DNA of 64,000 nucleotides from Bacillota bacterium (GTDB taxonomy: Bacteria > Bacillota > Clostridia > Oscillospirales > Acutalibacteraceae): assembly GCA_023390175.1 (NCBI GenBank), contig JAEWDK010000006.1, forward strand, positions 434,001 through 498,000, given 5' to 3'. The position numbers were made by a program, and so were the translations under genes. Below are positions 1-8,932 of the stretch, piece by piece. Position 1 is the stretch's first letter. Each line of letters starts with the position of its first letter. Under the pieces are notes generated by a model. That model saw only the letters and a program-made list of their open reading frames with translations, did no database searches and was not told where the DNA came from.

Positions 1-434
1 TCGGCAAATTTGTCAGAACAAAGGGCAACGCAGAGGGAATCGAGCGTACCATCGAGTACACAAAACAGGACTTCAACGGATTGTGCTTTGTCAATTTAGT
101 CGATTTCGACATGCTTTACGGCCACCGCAATGATGTGGACGGCTACGCGAAGGCGCTTACGCAGTTCGACCAAAAGCTGCCCGAAATTATTGCCGGGCTG
201 AGGGAGGGCGACCTTCTTATGGTAACGGCGGACCACGGCTGCGACCCGATTACGCCTTCCACCGACCATTCCCGTGAATATATCCCCTGGGTGATTTACG
301 GAAGCGGGGTAAAGGCCGGCGCAAATTTGGGCACACGCCCGACTTTTGCGGATATCGCCGCCACCGTGCTCGATTATTTTGGCGTTGAGTCCAAGGTGAC
401 GGGAACATCGGCCTTACAGGAAATCATAAAATAG
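1..434 (+). CDS. deoB: Phosphopentomutase (5' partial)
   Basis: C-terminal 143 or so residues, read in the frame of base 3; the start lies before the window. DeoB moves phosphate between C1 and C5 of (deoxy)ribose and so links nucleoside phosphorolysis to DeoC and the pentose phosphate route. Visible family marks of the alkaline-phosphatase superfamily metal site are the DFDMLYGHRND stretch, TADHGCDP and DHSREYIP. The end is intact. The gene sits 17 bases before deoD, so the two are probably one transcript. The neighbouring nucleoside genes make the assignment firm. Confidence 0.95.
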   Translation, partial: GKFVRTKGNAEGIERTIEYTKQDFNGLCFVNLVDFDMLYGHRNDVDGYAKALTQFDQKLPEIIAGLREGDLLMVTADHGCDPITPSTDHSREYIPWVIYGSGVKAGANLGTRPTFADIAATVLDYFGVESKVTGTSALQEIIK

Positions 435-451
435 AAATTTGGAGGAAACAT

Positions 452-1162
452 ATGGCTAACGTACCAACGCCCCACAACGGGGCAAAACTGGGGGAGATTG
501 CGAAAACGGTTTTAATGCCGGGCGATCCGCTCCGTGCAAAATTCATAGCGGAAACTTATCTGACCGACGTTGTCTGTTTTAACACCGTGCGCAATATGCT
601 CGGTTACACCGGCAATTACAAGGGAAAGAGCGTGTCCGTCATGGGCGGAGGCATGGGCATCCCCTCAGTCGGAATTTACACGTACGAGCTTTTTAATTTT
701 TACAATGTGGAAAATATTATCCGCATCGGTTCGGCGGGCGGCATAGCCGACAATGTTCATGTGCGCGACGTAGTCATCGGCATGGGCGCGTGCACCAACT
801 CGAATTATGCTTCCCAGTACAACCTTCCCGGCACATTTGCACCGATTGCCAGTTACGACCTTCTGAGCCGTGCGGTTAAAGCGGCCGGGGAACTGAACGT
901 CCGCGCTGTGATCGGCAATGTGCTTTCAAGCGACACCTTTTATGACGACAATGAAAATGCGCTGAAGTCATGGAAGAAGATGGGCGTGCTTGCGGTTGAA
1001 ATGGAAGCGGCTGCGCTCTATATGAACGCGGCGCGTGCGGGTAAAAACGCGCTTTGCCTGCTGACAATTTCCGACTGCCCGTTTACGGGTGAATCCATAT
1101 CCGCCGAAGAGCGTCAGACCAGCTTTACTCAGATGATGGAAATTGCTCTTTCACTGGCGTAA
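452..1162 (+). CDS. deoD: Purine nucleoside phosphorylase, DeoD type
   Basis: 236 residues, normal for the hexameric trimeric-fold class. It splits purine (deoxy)nucleosides with phosphate into base and (deoxy)ribose 1-phosphate in the cytoplasm. Motifs seen: GDPLRAK (phosphate loop), GMGIPS, IRIGSAGG, the VEMEAAALY segment with the nucleoside-binding Met-Glu, and SDCPFTGE with the catalytic Asp. ATG follows GGAGGAAACAT. It follows deoB closely and precedes a nucleoside importer. About 130 non-coding bases with a new promoter separate it from the importer genes. Confidence 0.96.
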   Translation: MANVPTPHNGAKLGEIAKTVLMPGDPLRAKFIAETYLTDVVCFNTVRNMLGYTGNYKGKSVSVMGGGMGIPSVGIYTYELFNFYNVENIIRIGSAGGIADNVHVRDVVIGMGACTNSNYASQYNLPGTFAPIASYDLLSRAVKAAGELNVRAVIGNVLSSDTFYDDNENALKSWKKMGVLAVEMEAAALYMNAARAGKNALCLLTISDCPFTGESISAEERQTSFTQMMEIALSLA

Positions 1163-1216
1163 TAAAGACCTTTCTGTTAAAAAAAGAAGAAAAATGCGCC
1201 AGAATTCAGTATAGTA

Positions 1217-1260
1217 TTGAAAAATTTGCCCGAAGGGAGTAATATCACTTAGTGATATTA
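1217..1260 (+). promoter_or_regulatory. Promoter with perfect dyad operator over the -10 box
   Basis: TTGAAA (1217-1222), 17-base spacer, TAATAT (1240-1245). A perfect inverted repeat with 10-base arms around one central base spans 1240-1260 (core AATATCACT-T-AGTGATATT). It begins exactly on the -10 box. A one-base loop cannot form an RNA hairpin, so this is a DNA site for a dimeric protein, probably a repressor of the importer and salvage operon. The regulator is not in the window. Confidence 0.75.
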
Positions 1261-1293
1261 ATATATCCAAACATAATTTAGGAGGAAAAGCTC

Positions 1294-2382
1294 ATGAAGA
1301 AAATTGTAGCACTTTTACTTGCAGTTGTAATGGCAGCTTCCGCCACTGCATGTGCTTCCAATTCAAGCACAGCAGCTTCAAGTCAGGCAGCAAGTTCAGC
1401 GGCTGAAAGCAAAGCCGAGGCATCATCTACAGAAGCCAAGAAGGATTTTAAAATCGAAATGGTAACCGATACCGGCGGTGTAAATGACCAGTCCTTCAAC
1501 CAGTCCTCATGGGAAGGTCTGACCCAGTTCGGCAAAGACAGCGGCGCAAAAGTCGGCTATCTTGAGTCCAAGCAGGAAACAGACTATAAAACAAACCTTG
1601 ATAAAGCTGCAGACGGCAGCAACCTGATCTGGGGCATCGGCTTTGCCATGGCTTCCGCAATTACGGACGCTGCAAAGAGCAACCCGGACATCAGCTATGC
1701 AATTATCGACAACGCTTACGAAAAAACTCCGGGTAATGTAACCGGTGTTGTATTCCGTGCACAGGAGCCTTCTTTCTTAGTCGGCTACATTGCCGCAAGA
1801 ACGACAAAGACCAATAAAGTCGGTTTTGTCGGCGGTATGACCGGAACCGTAATCGACCAGTTTGAATACGGCTACAGAGCAGGTGTTGCTTATGGCGCAA
1901 AAGAACTGAAAAAGACCATCACGATTGACTCCCAGTATGCAGACAGCTTTGTCGATTCCGCAAAGGGCAAGGCAATCGCACAAAAAATGTACTCCAACGG
2001 CTGCGACATCGTGTTCCATGCTGCCGGCAACGTCGGCACCGGCGTTATTGAAGCTGCAAAAGAAGCAAAGAAGCTTGTCATCGGCGTGGATAAAGACCAG
2101 TCTTCTCTTGCTCCGGATTATGTCCTGACCTCCGCTATGAAACGCGTTGACAAGGCAATTGCACTTGTTTCCAAGGATGCAATGGACGGCAAGGAAATCG
2201 GCGGCAAAACTTATGCTTACGGCCTTACTGAAGATGCTGTCGGTATTCCGGAAAAGCATAACCTCATGAGCGAAGACACCTATAAGGCGGCAATTGCTCT
2301 TGAGTCCCAGATTAAGGCCGGAAGCATTGTTCCTCCTGCCAACAAAGCTGATTTCACAAAGTATGAAGCAACTCTGAAATAA
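1294..2382 (+). CDS. BMP-family nucleoside-binding lipoprotein of an ABC importer
   Basis: 362 residues. Signal peptide with positive MKK, hydrophobic core and lipobox ATAC at about residues 17-20, so the mature protein is lipid-anchored outside the membrane. A Ser/Ala/Glu-rich linker follows, then the BMP (Med/PnrA) fold with the family signature DTGGVNDQSFNQSSWEGL. PnrA-like proteins bind purine nucleosides. The next three genes supply ATPase and permeases, and the salvage enzymes follow, so nucleosides are the likely cargo. ATG follows AGGAGGAAAAGCTC. Confidence 0.93.
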   Translation: MKKIVALLLAVVMAASATACASNSSTAASSQAASSAAESKAEASSTEAKKDFKIEMVTDTGGVNDQSFNQSSWEGLTQFGKDSGAKVGYLESKQETDYKTNLDKAADGSNLIWGIGFAMASAITDAAKSNPDISYAIIDNAYEKTPGNVTGVVFRAQEPSFLVGYIAARTTKTNKVGFVGGMTGTVIDQFEYGYRAGVAYGAKELKKTITIDSQYADSFVDSAKGKAIAQKMYSNGCDIVFHAAGNVGTGVIEAAKEAKKLVIGVDKDQSSLAPDYVLTSAMKRVDKAIALVSKDAMDGKEIGGKTYAYGLTEDAVGIPEKHNLMSEDTYKAAIALESQIKAGSIVPPANKADFTKYEATLK

Positions 2383-2417
2383 TCTGAGCAATCCCATTTT
2401 ATAAATCTCTTATCACG

Positions 2418-2445
2418 GCGGGGCGTACATTTTGTGTCGCCCCGC
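2418..2445 (+). other. Intergenic GC hairpin without U-run
   Basis: GCGGGGCG and CGCCCCGC pair perfectly (8 bp, 12-base loop). No T-run follows, so it is more likely an mRNA-stabilising or partial-termination hairpin that leaves the binding-protein message in excess over the transporter genes, as is common in ABC importer operons. Confidence 0.6.
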
Positions 2446-2487
2446 TGCGTATAAAGAGATGAAATGACGGCAAGGGGGTTTATTGTA

Positions 2488-4029
2488 ATGGAAGTCAGCA
2501 AGGAATACGCGGTTCAGATGCACGGTATTACCAAGATGTTCGGCTCCTTTTGTGCGCTTGACGGGGTAGATCTAGACGTCAAAAAAGGCTCGATTCACGC
2601 TATTTTGGGCGAGAACGGCGCCGGAAAAAGCACACTTATGAATGTACTTTACGGCCTTTATCAGGCTGAAGCAGGCGAGATTTTTTTAAGTGGAGAAAAG
2701 GTTAATATTAAAAATCCAAATGTTGCAATTGAACATGGCATCGGCATGGTTCACCAGCATTTTATGCTGGTCGACAATTTCACCGTAACACAGAATATCA
2801 TTCTCGGCAACGAGGTTGCGAATCAATTCGGGATAATAGATATGAAAAAAGCACGCGAGGGAATACTCGAAATCGTGAAAAAATACGGGCTGGAAGTGGA
2901 CCCGGACGCGAAAATAGAGGATATTTCCGTTGGAATGCAACAGCGTGTTGAAATATTAAAAGCATTGTACCGCGGCGTGGATCTTCTCATTTTGGATGAG
3001 CCGACCGCCGTTTTGACTCCGCAGGAAATTGAAGAGCTGATTAAGATTATGCACAGCCTGATTGCCGACGGAAAAACGATTATCATTATTACCCATAAGC
3101 TGAAAGAAATTAAGGCTTCTTCCGATGTCTGCACGATTATTCGACGCGGAAAATACATTGACACAGTGGATGTTTCCGGCATTGACCAGGAAGAGCTCGC
3201 GACCAAAATGGTTGGTCACGCGGTCAAGCTGGTTGTGGACAAAACGCCGGCGGTTCCGGGTGATGTTGTTTTCGAAATCGATCATCTTACCGTAAAGGAT
3301 GAGCGTAAGCTCGACGCGGTAAAAGATCTTTCCCTCAAGGTGCGCAAGGGCGAAATTGTGGGTATCGCCGGAATTGACGGCAACGGCCAAAAGGAACTGG
3401 TGGAGGCGATCACCTGCCTGACCAGGGCGGAAAGCGGCACCATTCAAATTAACGGAAAAGAAATTCAAAACACCACACCGCGCAATGTAATCGATCATAA
3501 AATTTCAACGATTCATGAAGACCGGCAAAAGCGCGGATTAATTCTTCCGTTCACAGTTGCGGAAAACACCGTAGTTGAAAAGTACCGGACCGAAAAGTTC
3601 TGCAAGAACGGAATGATGAACCGGAGCGAAATCGTTGCTTACACAAAGGGCTTGATTCAGGATTACGACATTCGCCCGGCAGACTGTGAAAATCAGCCGG
3701 TTCGCGGGCTTTCCGGCGGAAATCAGCAAAAGGTTATTATTGCGAGGGAAATTTCCAATGAACCGGATTTGCTGATTGCCGTTCAGCCAACACGCGGGCT
3801 TGATGTGGGCGCGATCGAGTATGTACATAAGGTGCTGATTCGTGAGCGCGACGCGGGCAAGGCAATCCTTCTGATTTCTCTCGAGCTTGACGAGGTCATG
3901 AATGTTGCGGATACGATTGACGTAATCTACGCCGGAACAATTGTGGACAGTTTTCAGCAGGGCGCAGTAGATGAAAAAACAATTGGACTATTAATGGCGG
4001 GAGGTAAGCTGAATGAAAACAACGGTTAA
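2488..4029 (+). CDS. Nucleoside ABC importer ATPase (two tandem ATP-binding domains)
   Basis: 513 residues from the ATG at 2488, chosen over the in-frame ATG at 2464 because AAGGGGG lies 9 bases before it. Domain 1 has Walker A GENGAGKST (41-49), the LILDEPTAVLTP Walker B and a signature-like ISVGMQQR. Domain 2 has a degenerate Walker A (GIDGNGQKE) and an intact SGGNQQK signature. This pairing of one good and one degenerate site is typical of RbsA/NupO-type sugar and nucleoside importers. The 3' end overlaps the first permease by 17 bases. Confidence 0.95.
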   Translation: MEVSKEYAVQMHGITKMFGSFCALDGVDLDVKKGSIHAILGENGAGKSTLMNVLYGLYQAEAGEIFLSGEKVNIKNPNVAIEHGIGMVHQHFMLVDNFTVTQNIILGNEVANQFGIIDMKKAREGILEIVKKYGLEVDPDAKIEDISVGMQQRVEILKALYRGVDLLILDEPTAVLTPQEIEELIKIMHSLIADGKTIIIITHKLKEIKASSDVCTIIRRGKYIDTVDVSGIDQEELATKMVGHAVKLVVDKTPAVPGDVVFEIDHLTVKDERKLDAVKDLSLKVRKGEIVGIAGIDGNGQKELVEAITCLTRAESGTIQINGKEIQNTTPRNVIDHKISTIHEDRQKRGLILPFTVAENTVVEKYRTEKFCKNGMMNRSEIVAYTKGLIQDYDIRPADCENQPVRGLSGGNQQKVIIAREISNEPDLLIAVQPTRGLDVGAIEYVHKVLIRERDAGKAILLISLELDEVMNVADTIDVIYAGTIVDSFQQGAVDEKTIGLLMAGGKLNENNG

Positions 4030-5140
4030 AATTCTTAAAAAACCGATTACCTCAACACTGATTGCCGTTCTTTTTGGGTTCCTTGTTTCCGCAATCGTGC
4101 TTGCGGTTGCCGGGTACAATCCATGGCAGGCTTTCGGTGCGCTGTTTAACGGGATGTTTGGAAAACCCAAATACATTTCAAATGTGATTATTAAAGCGAC
4201 CCCAATTATTCTTACAGGCTTAAGCGTTGCGTTTGCTTTTAAAACCGGACTGTTTAACATCGGCGCAGAGGGCCAGTACATAGCCGGCACAATTGCCGCG
4301 GTCTGCGTCGGTTCAAAGCTGGACCTTGCTCCTGTGATTCAAATTCCGCTCGTTGTTTTGGCCGGCGTACTCGCCGGGGCGATTTTCGGTGGAATGATAG
4401 GCTTTTTGAAGGCAAAATTCGGAATTCATGAAGTCATAACAAGTATCATGCTTAACTGGATTGCTTTGTACCTGTGTAACTTTGTGGTAAACAGTAAAAC
4501 CTTTCATTTGCCGGATTCCACCAGCGCATACCCGGTAAATGAATCAAGCTACACCATGCTGCTCCCAGCCTGGAAAACCTCCAAGGCCGGTATGGCGGCA
4601 TTAAAGCCCATTCCGTGGCTGTATGAAGTAATGGTAAAGACGGATGTGAACTTTGGCATTTTAGTGGCAATTCTTATGGTGATTGTAATTTGGTTTTTGC
4701 TTTACCGTTCCACAAAGGGCTACGAACTGCGCGCTGTCGGCTTTAACCGCGATGCTGCGGAATTTGCGGGTATCAATGTGAGCCGCAACATTACACAGTC
4801 GATGATTATTGCAGGTGTTTTATCGGGCCTTGCAGGCGCACTTGCCATTACCGGAACTTCGCCGCACGGCATTTCCCAAATGGCAGCGTTTGAAAACAAC
4901 GGATTCAACGGCCTTTCCGTTGCACTGATTGCCGGTTCTTCACCGGTTGGCTGCATTTTTGCCGGTTTACTCTTCGGCGGCCTGCTTTACGGCGGCCAGA
5001 GCGTGCAGCAGGATGTTGGCGCCCCGACCGAAATTATCAATATTATGATCGGAACGATTGTATTCTTTGTAGCGCTTACCAAGGTTGTGCCGGCGCTTGC
5101 AGATAAACTGGAAAAGAGAGGTGCTGGCCGTGTTAAATAA
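4013..5140 (+). CDS. Nucleoside ABC importer permease 1 (NupP-like)
   Basis: 375 residues, BPD_transp_2 family, with an N-terminal membrane segment from about residue 13 and roughly eight to ten hydrophobic segments. It forms the membrane pore with the next gene product. ATG follows GGGAGGTAAGCTGA inside the end of the ATPase gene. A segment near residues 235-290 (RAVGFNRDAAEFAGINV) is the cytoplasmic coupling region, also present in permease 2 (RAVGEHPAAADTLGINV), showing that the two permeases are paralogous. Confidence 0.94.
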   Translation: MKTTVKILKKPITSTLIAVLFGFLVSAIVLAVAGYNPWQAFGALFNGMFGKPKYISNVIIKATPIILTGLSVAFAFKTGLFNIGAEGQYIAGTIAAVCVGSKLDLAPVIQIPLVVLAGVLAGAIFGGMIGFLKAKFGIHEVITSIMLNWIALYLCNFVVNSKTFHLPDSTSAYPVNESSYTMLLPAWKTSKAGMAALKPIPWLYEVMVKTDVNFGILVAILMVIVIWFLLYRSTKGYELRAVGFNRDAAEFAGINVSRNITQSMIIAGVLSGLAGALAITGTSPHGISQMAAFENNGFNGLSVALIAGSSPVGCIFAGLLFGGLLYGGQSVQQDVGAPTEIINIMIGTIVFFVALTKVVPALADKLEKRGAGRVK

Positions 5141-6056
5141 CATCTTACTGTTGATTGGCATTACGCTGATGTATTCAACCCCTCTGGTGTTCGGTGCGCT
5201 CGGCGGTGTTATTTCCGAACGTTCCGGCGTCATTAACATCGGAATTGAAGGTATGATGACCGTTGGTGCTTTCACGGCCGCGGCAGTCAGCTTCTTTACC
5301 GGGAACCCGTGGCTCGGCTTACTTGCCGCAGGTGCTGCGGGCGGAATGATTTCCCTTTTGCATGCCATTGCTTCCGTCACGTTCAAGGCGGATCAGACAA
5401 TTTCCGGTATTGCAATCAACCTGATCGGCCCCGGTTTTGCGTTGTTTTTCTGCCGGCTGCTGTTTGCGGGCGCAACGATGACAAAGCCGGTGAAAACATT
5501 GCCGAAACTGTTCGGCGAAGATGCATTCACCAACAGCCCGGCCAAAAACCTGAATGTGGATGTTACGGTTTTAATTGCGCTCATAGCGGCAACGCTTTTG
5601 TGGCTGTTCCTTTACAAAACGAAGTGGGGCCTTCACATCCGCGCCGTCGGGGAACATCCCGCAGCTGCGGATACCCTTGGAATTAATGTCAGCCGCACCC
5701 GTTATCTCTGCGTGATTGTGTCCGGCATTCTAGCCGGATTCGGCGGCGCTTCCATGACGCTGGGGATTATTTCTCAGTTTACTCCGACCGCGATCAGTGG
5801 CCAGGGCTTTATTGCAATGGCAGCGGTTATTTTCGGTAAATGGACTCCGTTTGGCGCTTACGGTGCCTGCATGCTCTTCGGCTTTGCACAGGCTCTTACC
5901 GTAGTGCTTGGCGGCAGTGACAGCGGTGTTGCAATACCCACTCAAATTCTCGCAATGCTGCCTTATATTCTGACCATTGTTGTTCTTATTCTGTTTGTCG
6001 GCCGCTCGGTTGCGCCAAAAGCAGACGGTGAACCCTATGAAAAGGGTGTAAGATAA
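5130..6056 (+). CDS. Nucleoside ABC importer permease 2 (NupQ-like)
   Basis: About 308 residues. GTG at 5130 is the preferred start: it gives MLNNILLLIGITL and has GAGAGG 8 bases upstream. An open frame continues upstream but only inside permease 1. Hydrophobic integral membrane protein of the BPD_transp_2 family with the coupling motif RAVGEHPAAADTLGINVSRTR. Overlaps permease 1 by 11 bases, which suggests translational coupling and a 1:1 heterodimer. Confidence 0.92.
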   Translation: MLNNILLLIGITLMYSTPLVFGALGGVISERSGVINIGIEGMMTVGAFTAAAVSFFTGNPWLGLLAAGAAGGMISLLHAIASVTFKADQTISGIAINLIGPGFALFFCRLLFAGATMTKPVKTLPKLFGEDAFTNSPAKNLNVDVTVLIALIAATLLWLFLYKTKWGLHIRAVGEHPAAADTLGINVSRTRYLCVIVSGILAGFGGASMTLGIISQFTPTAISGQGFIAMAAVIFGKWTPFGAYGACMLFGFAQALTVVLGGSDSGVAIPTQILAMLPYILTIVVLILFVGRSVAPKADGEPYEKGVR

Positions 6057-6107
6057 GGAATCATTGTTGATTCTAAATGCCGCACAACAAAATTAGGAGA
6101 AATTAAA

Positions 6108-6773
6108 ATGGATAATCAAGAAATATTATGTAAAGTAGATCATACTCTGCTGACACAAACGGCTACCTGGGCGCAAATCAAGCAAATTTGCGACGACGCT
6201 GTGCAATATGGCACTGCGTCCGTGTGCATTCCCGCTTCTTATGTAAAGCGCGCCAAAGAGTATGTCGGTGATAAAATGGCTGTCTGCACGGTAATTGGTT
6301 TCCCAAACGGGTACTCCACTACCGCTGCAAAGGTTTTTGAAGCGAAAGACGCAATTGCCAACGGCGCGGATGAAATCGATATGGTAATCAATATCGGTTA
6401 TATCAAAGACAGCCTGTACGATCTTCAGCTTGATGAAATTCGTCAGGTAAAAGCCGCCTGCGGCGACCGTGTTTTAAAGGTAATTATTGAAACCTGCCTT
6501 TTGACGGAAGCGGAAAAGATAAACATGTGCGAAGTCGTAACAAATTCAGGTGCGGATTTTATTAAGACTTCAACCGGATTTTCTACGGCCGGCGCAACGT
6601 TTGACGATGTCGCGCTGTTCGCAAAGCACATTGGCCCGCGGGTAAAAATCAAAGCGGCCGGCGGCATCCAAACGCTTGATGATGCGGAGAAATTCATCTC
6701 CCTTGGTGCGTCTCGTCTGGGCACAAGCAGGATTATCAAAATAATTAAAAACGAAGAAGCACACGGCTATTAA
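6108..6773 (+). CDS. deoC: Deoxyribose-phosphate aldolase
   Basis: 221 residues. Class I aldolase that cleaves 2-deoxyribose 5-phosphate to acetaldehyde and glyceraldehyde 3-phosphate. The Schiff-base lysine is in DFIKTSTGFS and the second active-site lysine in VKIKAAGGI. ATG follows TTAGGAGAAATTAAA. It lies 51 bases after the permease and ends before a hairpin, within the salvage cluster: DeoB feeds it the 5-phosphate. Confidence 0.97.
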   Translation: MDNQEILCKVDHTLLTQTATWAQIKQICDDAVQYGTASVCIPASYVKRAKEYVGDKMAVCTVIGFPNGYSTTAAKVFEAKDAIANGADEIDMVINIGYIKDSLYDLQLDEIRQVKAACGDRVLKVIIETCLLTEAEKINMCEVVTNSGADFIKTSTGFSTAGATFDDVALFAKHIGPRVKIKAAGGIQTLDDAEKFISLGASRLGTSRIIKIIKNEEAHGY

Positions 6774-6827
6774 AATCGGTTTTATTTTAACGCAGGGGTG
6801 AAAAGGCCCTCACAATTCGGTTTATGA

Positions 6828-6855
6828 AAAGGGCGGATTTTATCCGCCCTTTCTT
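6828..6855 (+). terminator. Terminator or attenuator between deoC and cdd
   Basis: AAAGGGCGGAT pairs with ATCCGCCCTTT around a 3-base loop, followed by a weak TTTCTT run. It lies 22 bases before cdd, so cdd and pdp either depend on read-through or are reduced relative to the upstream genes. Confidence 0.6.
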
Positions 6856-6876
6856 GACCGCAAAGAAGGTAATTTT

Positions 6877-7305
6877 ATGAATGAAAAGAAATTGGTTGAT
6901 GATGCGATTGCTGCGCGTGACATGGCCTATACGCCGTATTCCGGCTTTCATGTCGGCGCTGCCTTGCTGGCGAAAAGCGGAAAAACGTACTTGGGCTGCA
7001 ATATTGAAAATGCAACGTTTTCGCCCACGAACTGCGCGGAACGCACCGCCTTTTTCAAGGCGGTCAGCGAGGGTGACCGTGAGTTTGAAGCAATTGCGAT
7101 TGTCGGCGGAAAAGAAGGCGGGTCCATCAGCGAGTATTGCCCGCCCTGCGGTGTTTGCCGTCAGGTCATGATGGAATTCTGCGACCCGGAAAGCTTTCGC
7201 ATTATTCTTGCAAAAAGCCCGGACGAGTGGAAAATTTACACGCTGCGTGAACTGCTTCCGCTCGGGTTCAGCAGCACCAATCTGGAAAAGGGTGAATCAA
7301 AATGA
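6877..7305 (+). CDS. cdd: Cytidine deaminase
   Basis: 142 residues, typical of the small tetrameric class. Converts cytidine and deoxycytidine to uridine and deoxyuridine. Zinc and catalytic residues are visible in NCAERTAFF (Cys ligand and catalytic Glu) and PPCGVC (two Cys ligands). RBS AAGAAGGT. Overlaps the next gene by four bases (ATGA), so deamination is coupled to phosphorolysis of the uridine product. Confidence 0.97.
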   Translation: MNEKKLVDDAIAARDMAYTPYSGFHVGAALLAKSGKTYLGCNIENATFSPTNCAERTAFFKAVSEGDREFEAIAIVGGKEGGSISEYCPPCGVCRQVMMEFCDPESFRIILAKSPDEWKIYTLRELLPLGFSSTNLEKGESK

Positions 7306-8630
7306 GAATGTATGATATTATTACAAAAAAACGTGACGGCGGCGAACTGACGGACGAAGAAATTCAGTTTTTCATCGGCGGATATGTAAAGGGTGAAATT
7401 CCCGACTATCAGGTTTCCGCATTGCTGATGGCAGTCTATTTTAAGGGCATGACGGAGCGCGAAACTGCCTCGCTGACCATGTGCATGGCTAATTCCGGCG
7501 AAACGGTCGATTTGTCCTCCATTGACGGGATTAAGGTTGACAAACACAGCACCGGCGGCGTCGGCGATAAAACAACGCTGATTATCTCGCCAATTGTCGC
7601 GTCGCTCGGTGTGCGCGTTGCAAAAATGAGCGGCAGGGGCCTTGGTCACACCGGCGGCACCGTGGACAAAATGGAGTCAATTCCGGGTATGCAGACTTCC
7701 ATCGACCGTGAAAAATTCTTTGATATTGTGCGCAAAGTCGGTGTGAGCGTAATCGGTCAGTCCGGAAATTTGGTTCCGGCTGATAAAAAGCTTTACGCCC
7801 TGCGCGATGTGACTGCCACAGTCGAGAGCATCCCGTTGATCGCTTCGAGCATTATGAGCAAAAAAATCGCCGCTGGCTCGGACTGTATCCTGCTGGATGT
7901 GAAGACCGGAAGCGGCGCGTTTATGAAAACGGTGGAGGATTCCATCCGGCTGGCGCAGGCAATGGTTTCAATCGGGGAGCATGTCGGCCGCAAAACGATT
8001 GCGCTTATTACGGATATGGACCGTCCGCTGGGAAACGCCATCGGCAATTCACTTGAAATCTGCGAGGTCTGCCAAACACTGAATGGCCACGGCCCTGCAG
8101 ACTTAACGGAAATTTGCATTGATTTGGCCGCAAATATGCTTTATCTGGCGGGCAAAGGGGAAATTGAAGCTTGTAAAAAGCTGGCGCAGCGTCAAATCGC
8201 CAACGGCGAAGCGTTTGCAAAGCTCAGGGAAATGGTTGCGGCGCAGGGCGGCGATGTCAGCGTGCTGGACGACAACGCTAAATTCGAGCAGGCAAAGGTA
8301 ACGCATAATGTACTGGCGCAAAGCGAAGGCTACCTGCATTCCATGAATACGGAGCAATGCGGAATCGCTTCCGTTGAGCTCGGCGCGGGAAGGGAGAAGA
8401 AAGAGGATTCCATCGATTTCAGCGCAGGTATTCTGCTCCGTAAAAAAATCGGTGATTATGTTAAAAAAGGCGAGCCGATCGCCGTGTTCTATTCCTCCAC
8501 AACAGAACGCTGCCTGGAAGCGGAAAAGCTGTTTGAAAGCGCGGTAACCATCAAAAGCGAAGCACCCAAATCTGTTCCGATTATTCATGCCCGTGTTACG
8601 CGGGACGGTGTGGACAATACCGTATATTAA
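7302..8630 (+). CDS. pdp: Pyrimidine-nucleoside phosphorylase
   Basis: 442 residues. Splits uridine, deoxyuridine and thymidine with phosphate. The family signature SGRGLGHTGGTVDKMESIPG is intact, with KHSTGGVGDKT as the phosphate-binding part before it and a C-terminal biotinyl-like domain (KKIGDYVKKGEPIAVFY). The start codon overlaps the cdd stop. A thymidine phosphorylase (DeoA) is closely related, but Gram-positive PyNP is the more usual form in a cdd neighbourhood. Confidence 0.95.
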   Translation: MRMYDIITKKRDGGELTDEEIQFFIGGYVKGEIPDYQVSALLMAVYFKGMTERETASLTMCMANSGETVDLSSIDGIKVDKHSTGGVGDKTTLIISPIVASLGVRVAKMSGRGLGHTGGTVDKMESIPGMQTSIDREKFFDIVRKVGVSVIGQSGNLVPADKKLYALRDVTATVESIPLIASSIMSKKIAAGSDCILLDVKTGSGAFMKTVEDSIRLAQAMVSIGEHVGRKTIALITDMDRPLGNAIGNSLEICEVCQTLNGHGPADLTEICIDLAANMLYLAGKGEIEACKKLAQRQIANGEAFAKLREMVAAQGGDVSVLDDNAKFEQAKVTHNVLAQSEGYLHSMNTEQCGIASVELGAGREKKEDSIDFSAGILLRKKIGDYVKKGEPIAVFYSSTTERCLEAEKLFESAVTIKSEAPKSVPIIHARVTRDGVDNTVY

Positions 8631-8870
8631 TGAACAATTAACAGTGAACAATGAACAATTGATATGGCAAACCTGCGGTTTGCAATGATGGGGTACGGAC
8701 TCCTTTCGTCAATTCGAGATTACCTGTGCCCTTTTGTTGCTTTGCGGCACTTCTCCTGTTGGGAAATCACCATCACAGGGGTAAGCTAAGAAAAGGCCCC
8801 ATCTCAGAGGGGGCTGGCAGGCGAAGCATGACTGAGGGAGTAATATTAACAAGCAACGGATATGACTGAT
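8631..8870. repeat. Gene-free stretch resembling a dispersed intergenic element
   Basis: No gene is supported. It starts with short AACAATTAACA/GAACAATGAACAATT direct repeats, contains the dyad GGCAAACC-TGC-GGTTTGC, and then a GGCCCCATCTCAGAGGGGGC segment followed by GACTGAGGGAGT. Such CTCAGAGGG/ACTGAGGGAG blocks are, from memory of clostridial genomes, common in dispersed MITE-like intergenic sequences. No second copy was seen in this window, so the repeat status is inferred. Confidence 0.4.
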
Positions 8871-8872
8871 AC

Positions 8873-8912
8873 GAAAAAGCACCGGCGGGAAATTCCCCGC
8901 CGGTGCTTTTTC
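8873..8912. terminator. Bidirectional terminator between pdp and the ABC exporter
   Basis: A perfect 17-bp stem (8873-8889 with 8896-8912), 6-base loop, A-run on the left and T-run on the right. It can end the salvage operon on the plus strand and the exporter transcript on the minus strand. Confidence 0.93.
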
Positions 8913-8932
8913 AGGAATTGAAGGAATTGATC

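Noticed and set aside
8631..8870. CRISPR array or phage remnant after pdp
   Set aside because: No regularly spaced repeats of constant length and no coding sequence; only short AACAAT repeats and dyads.
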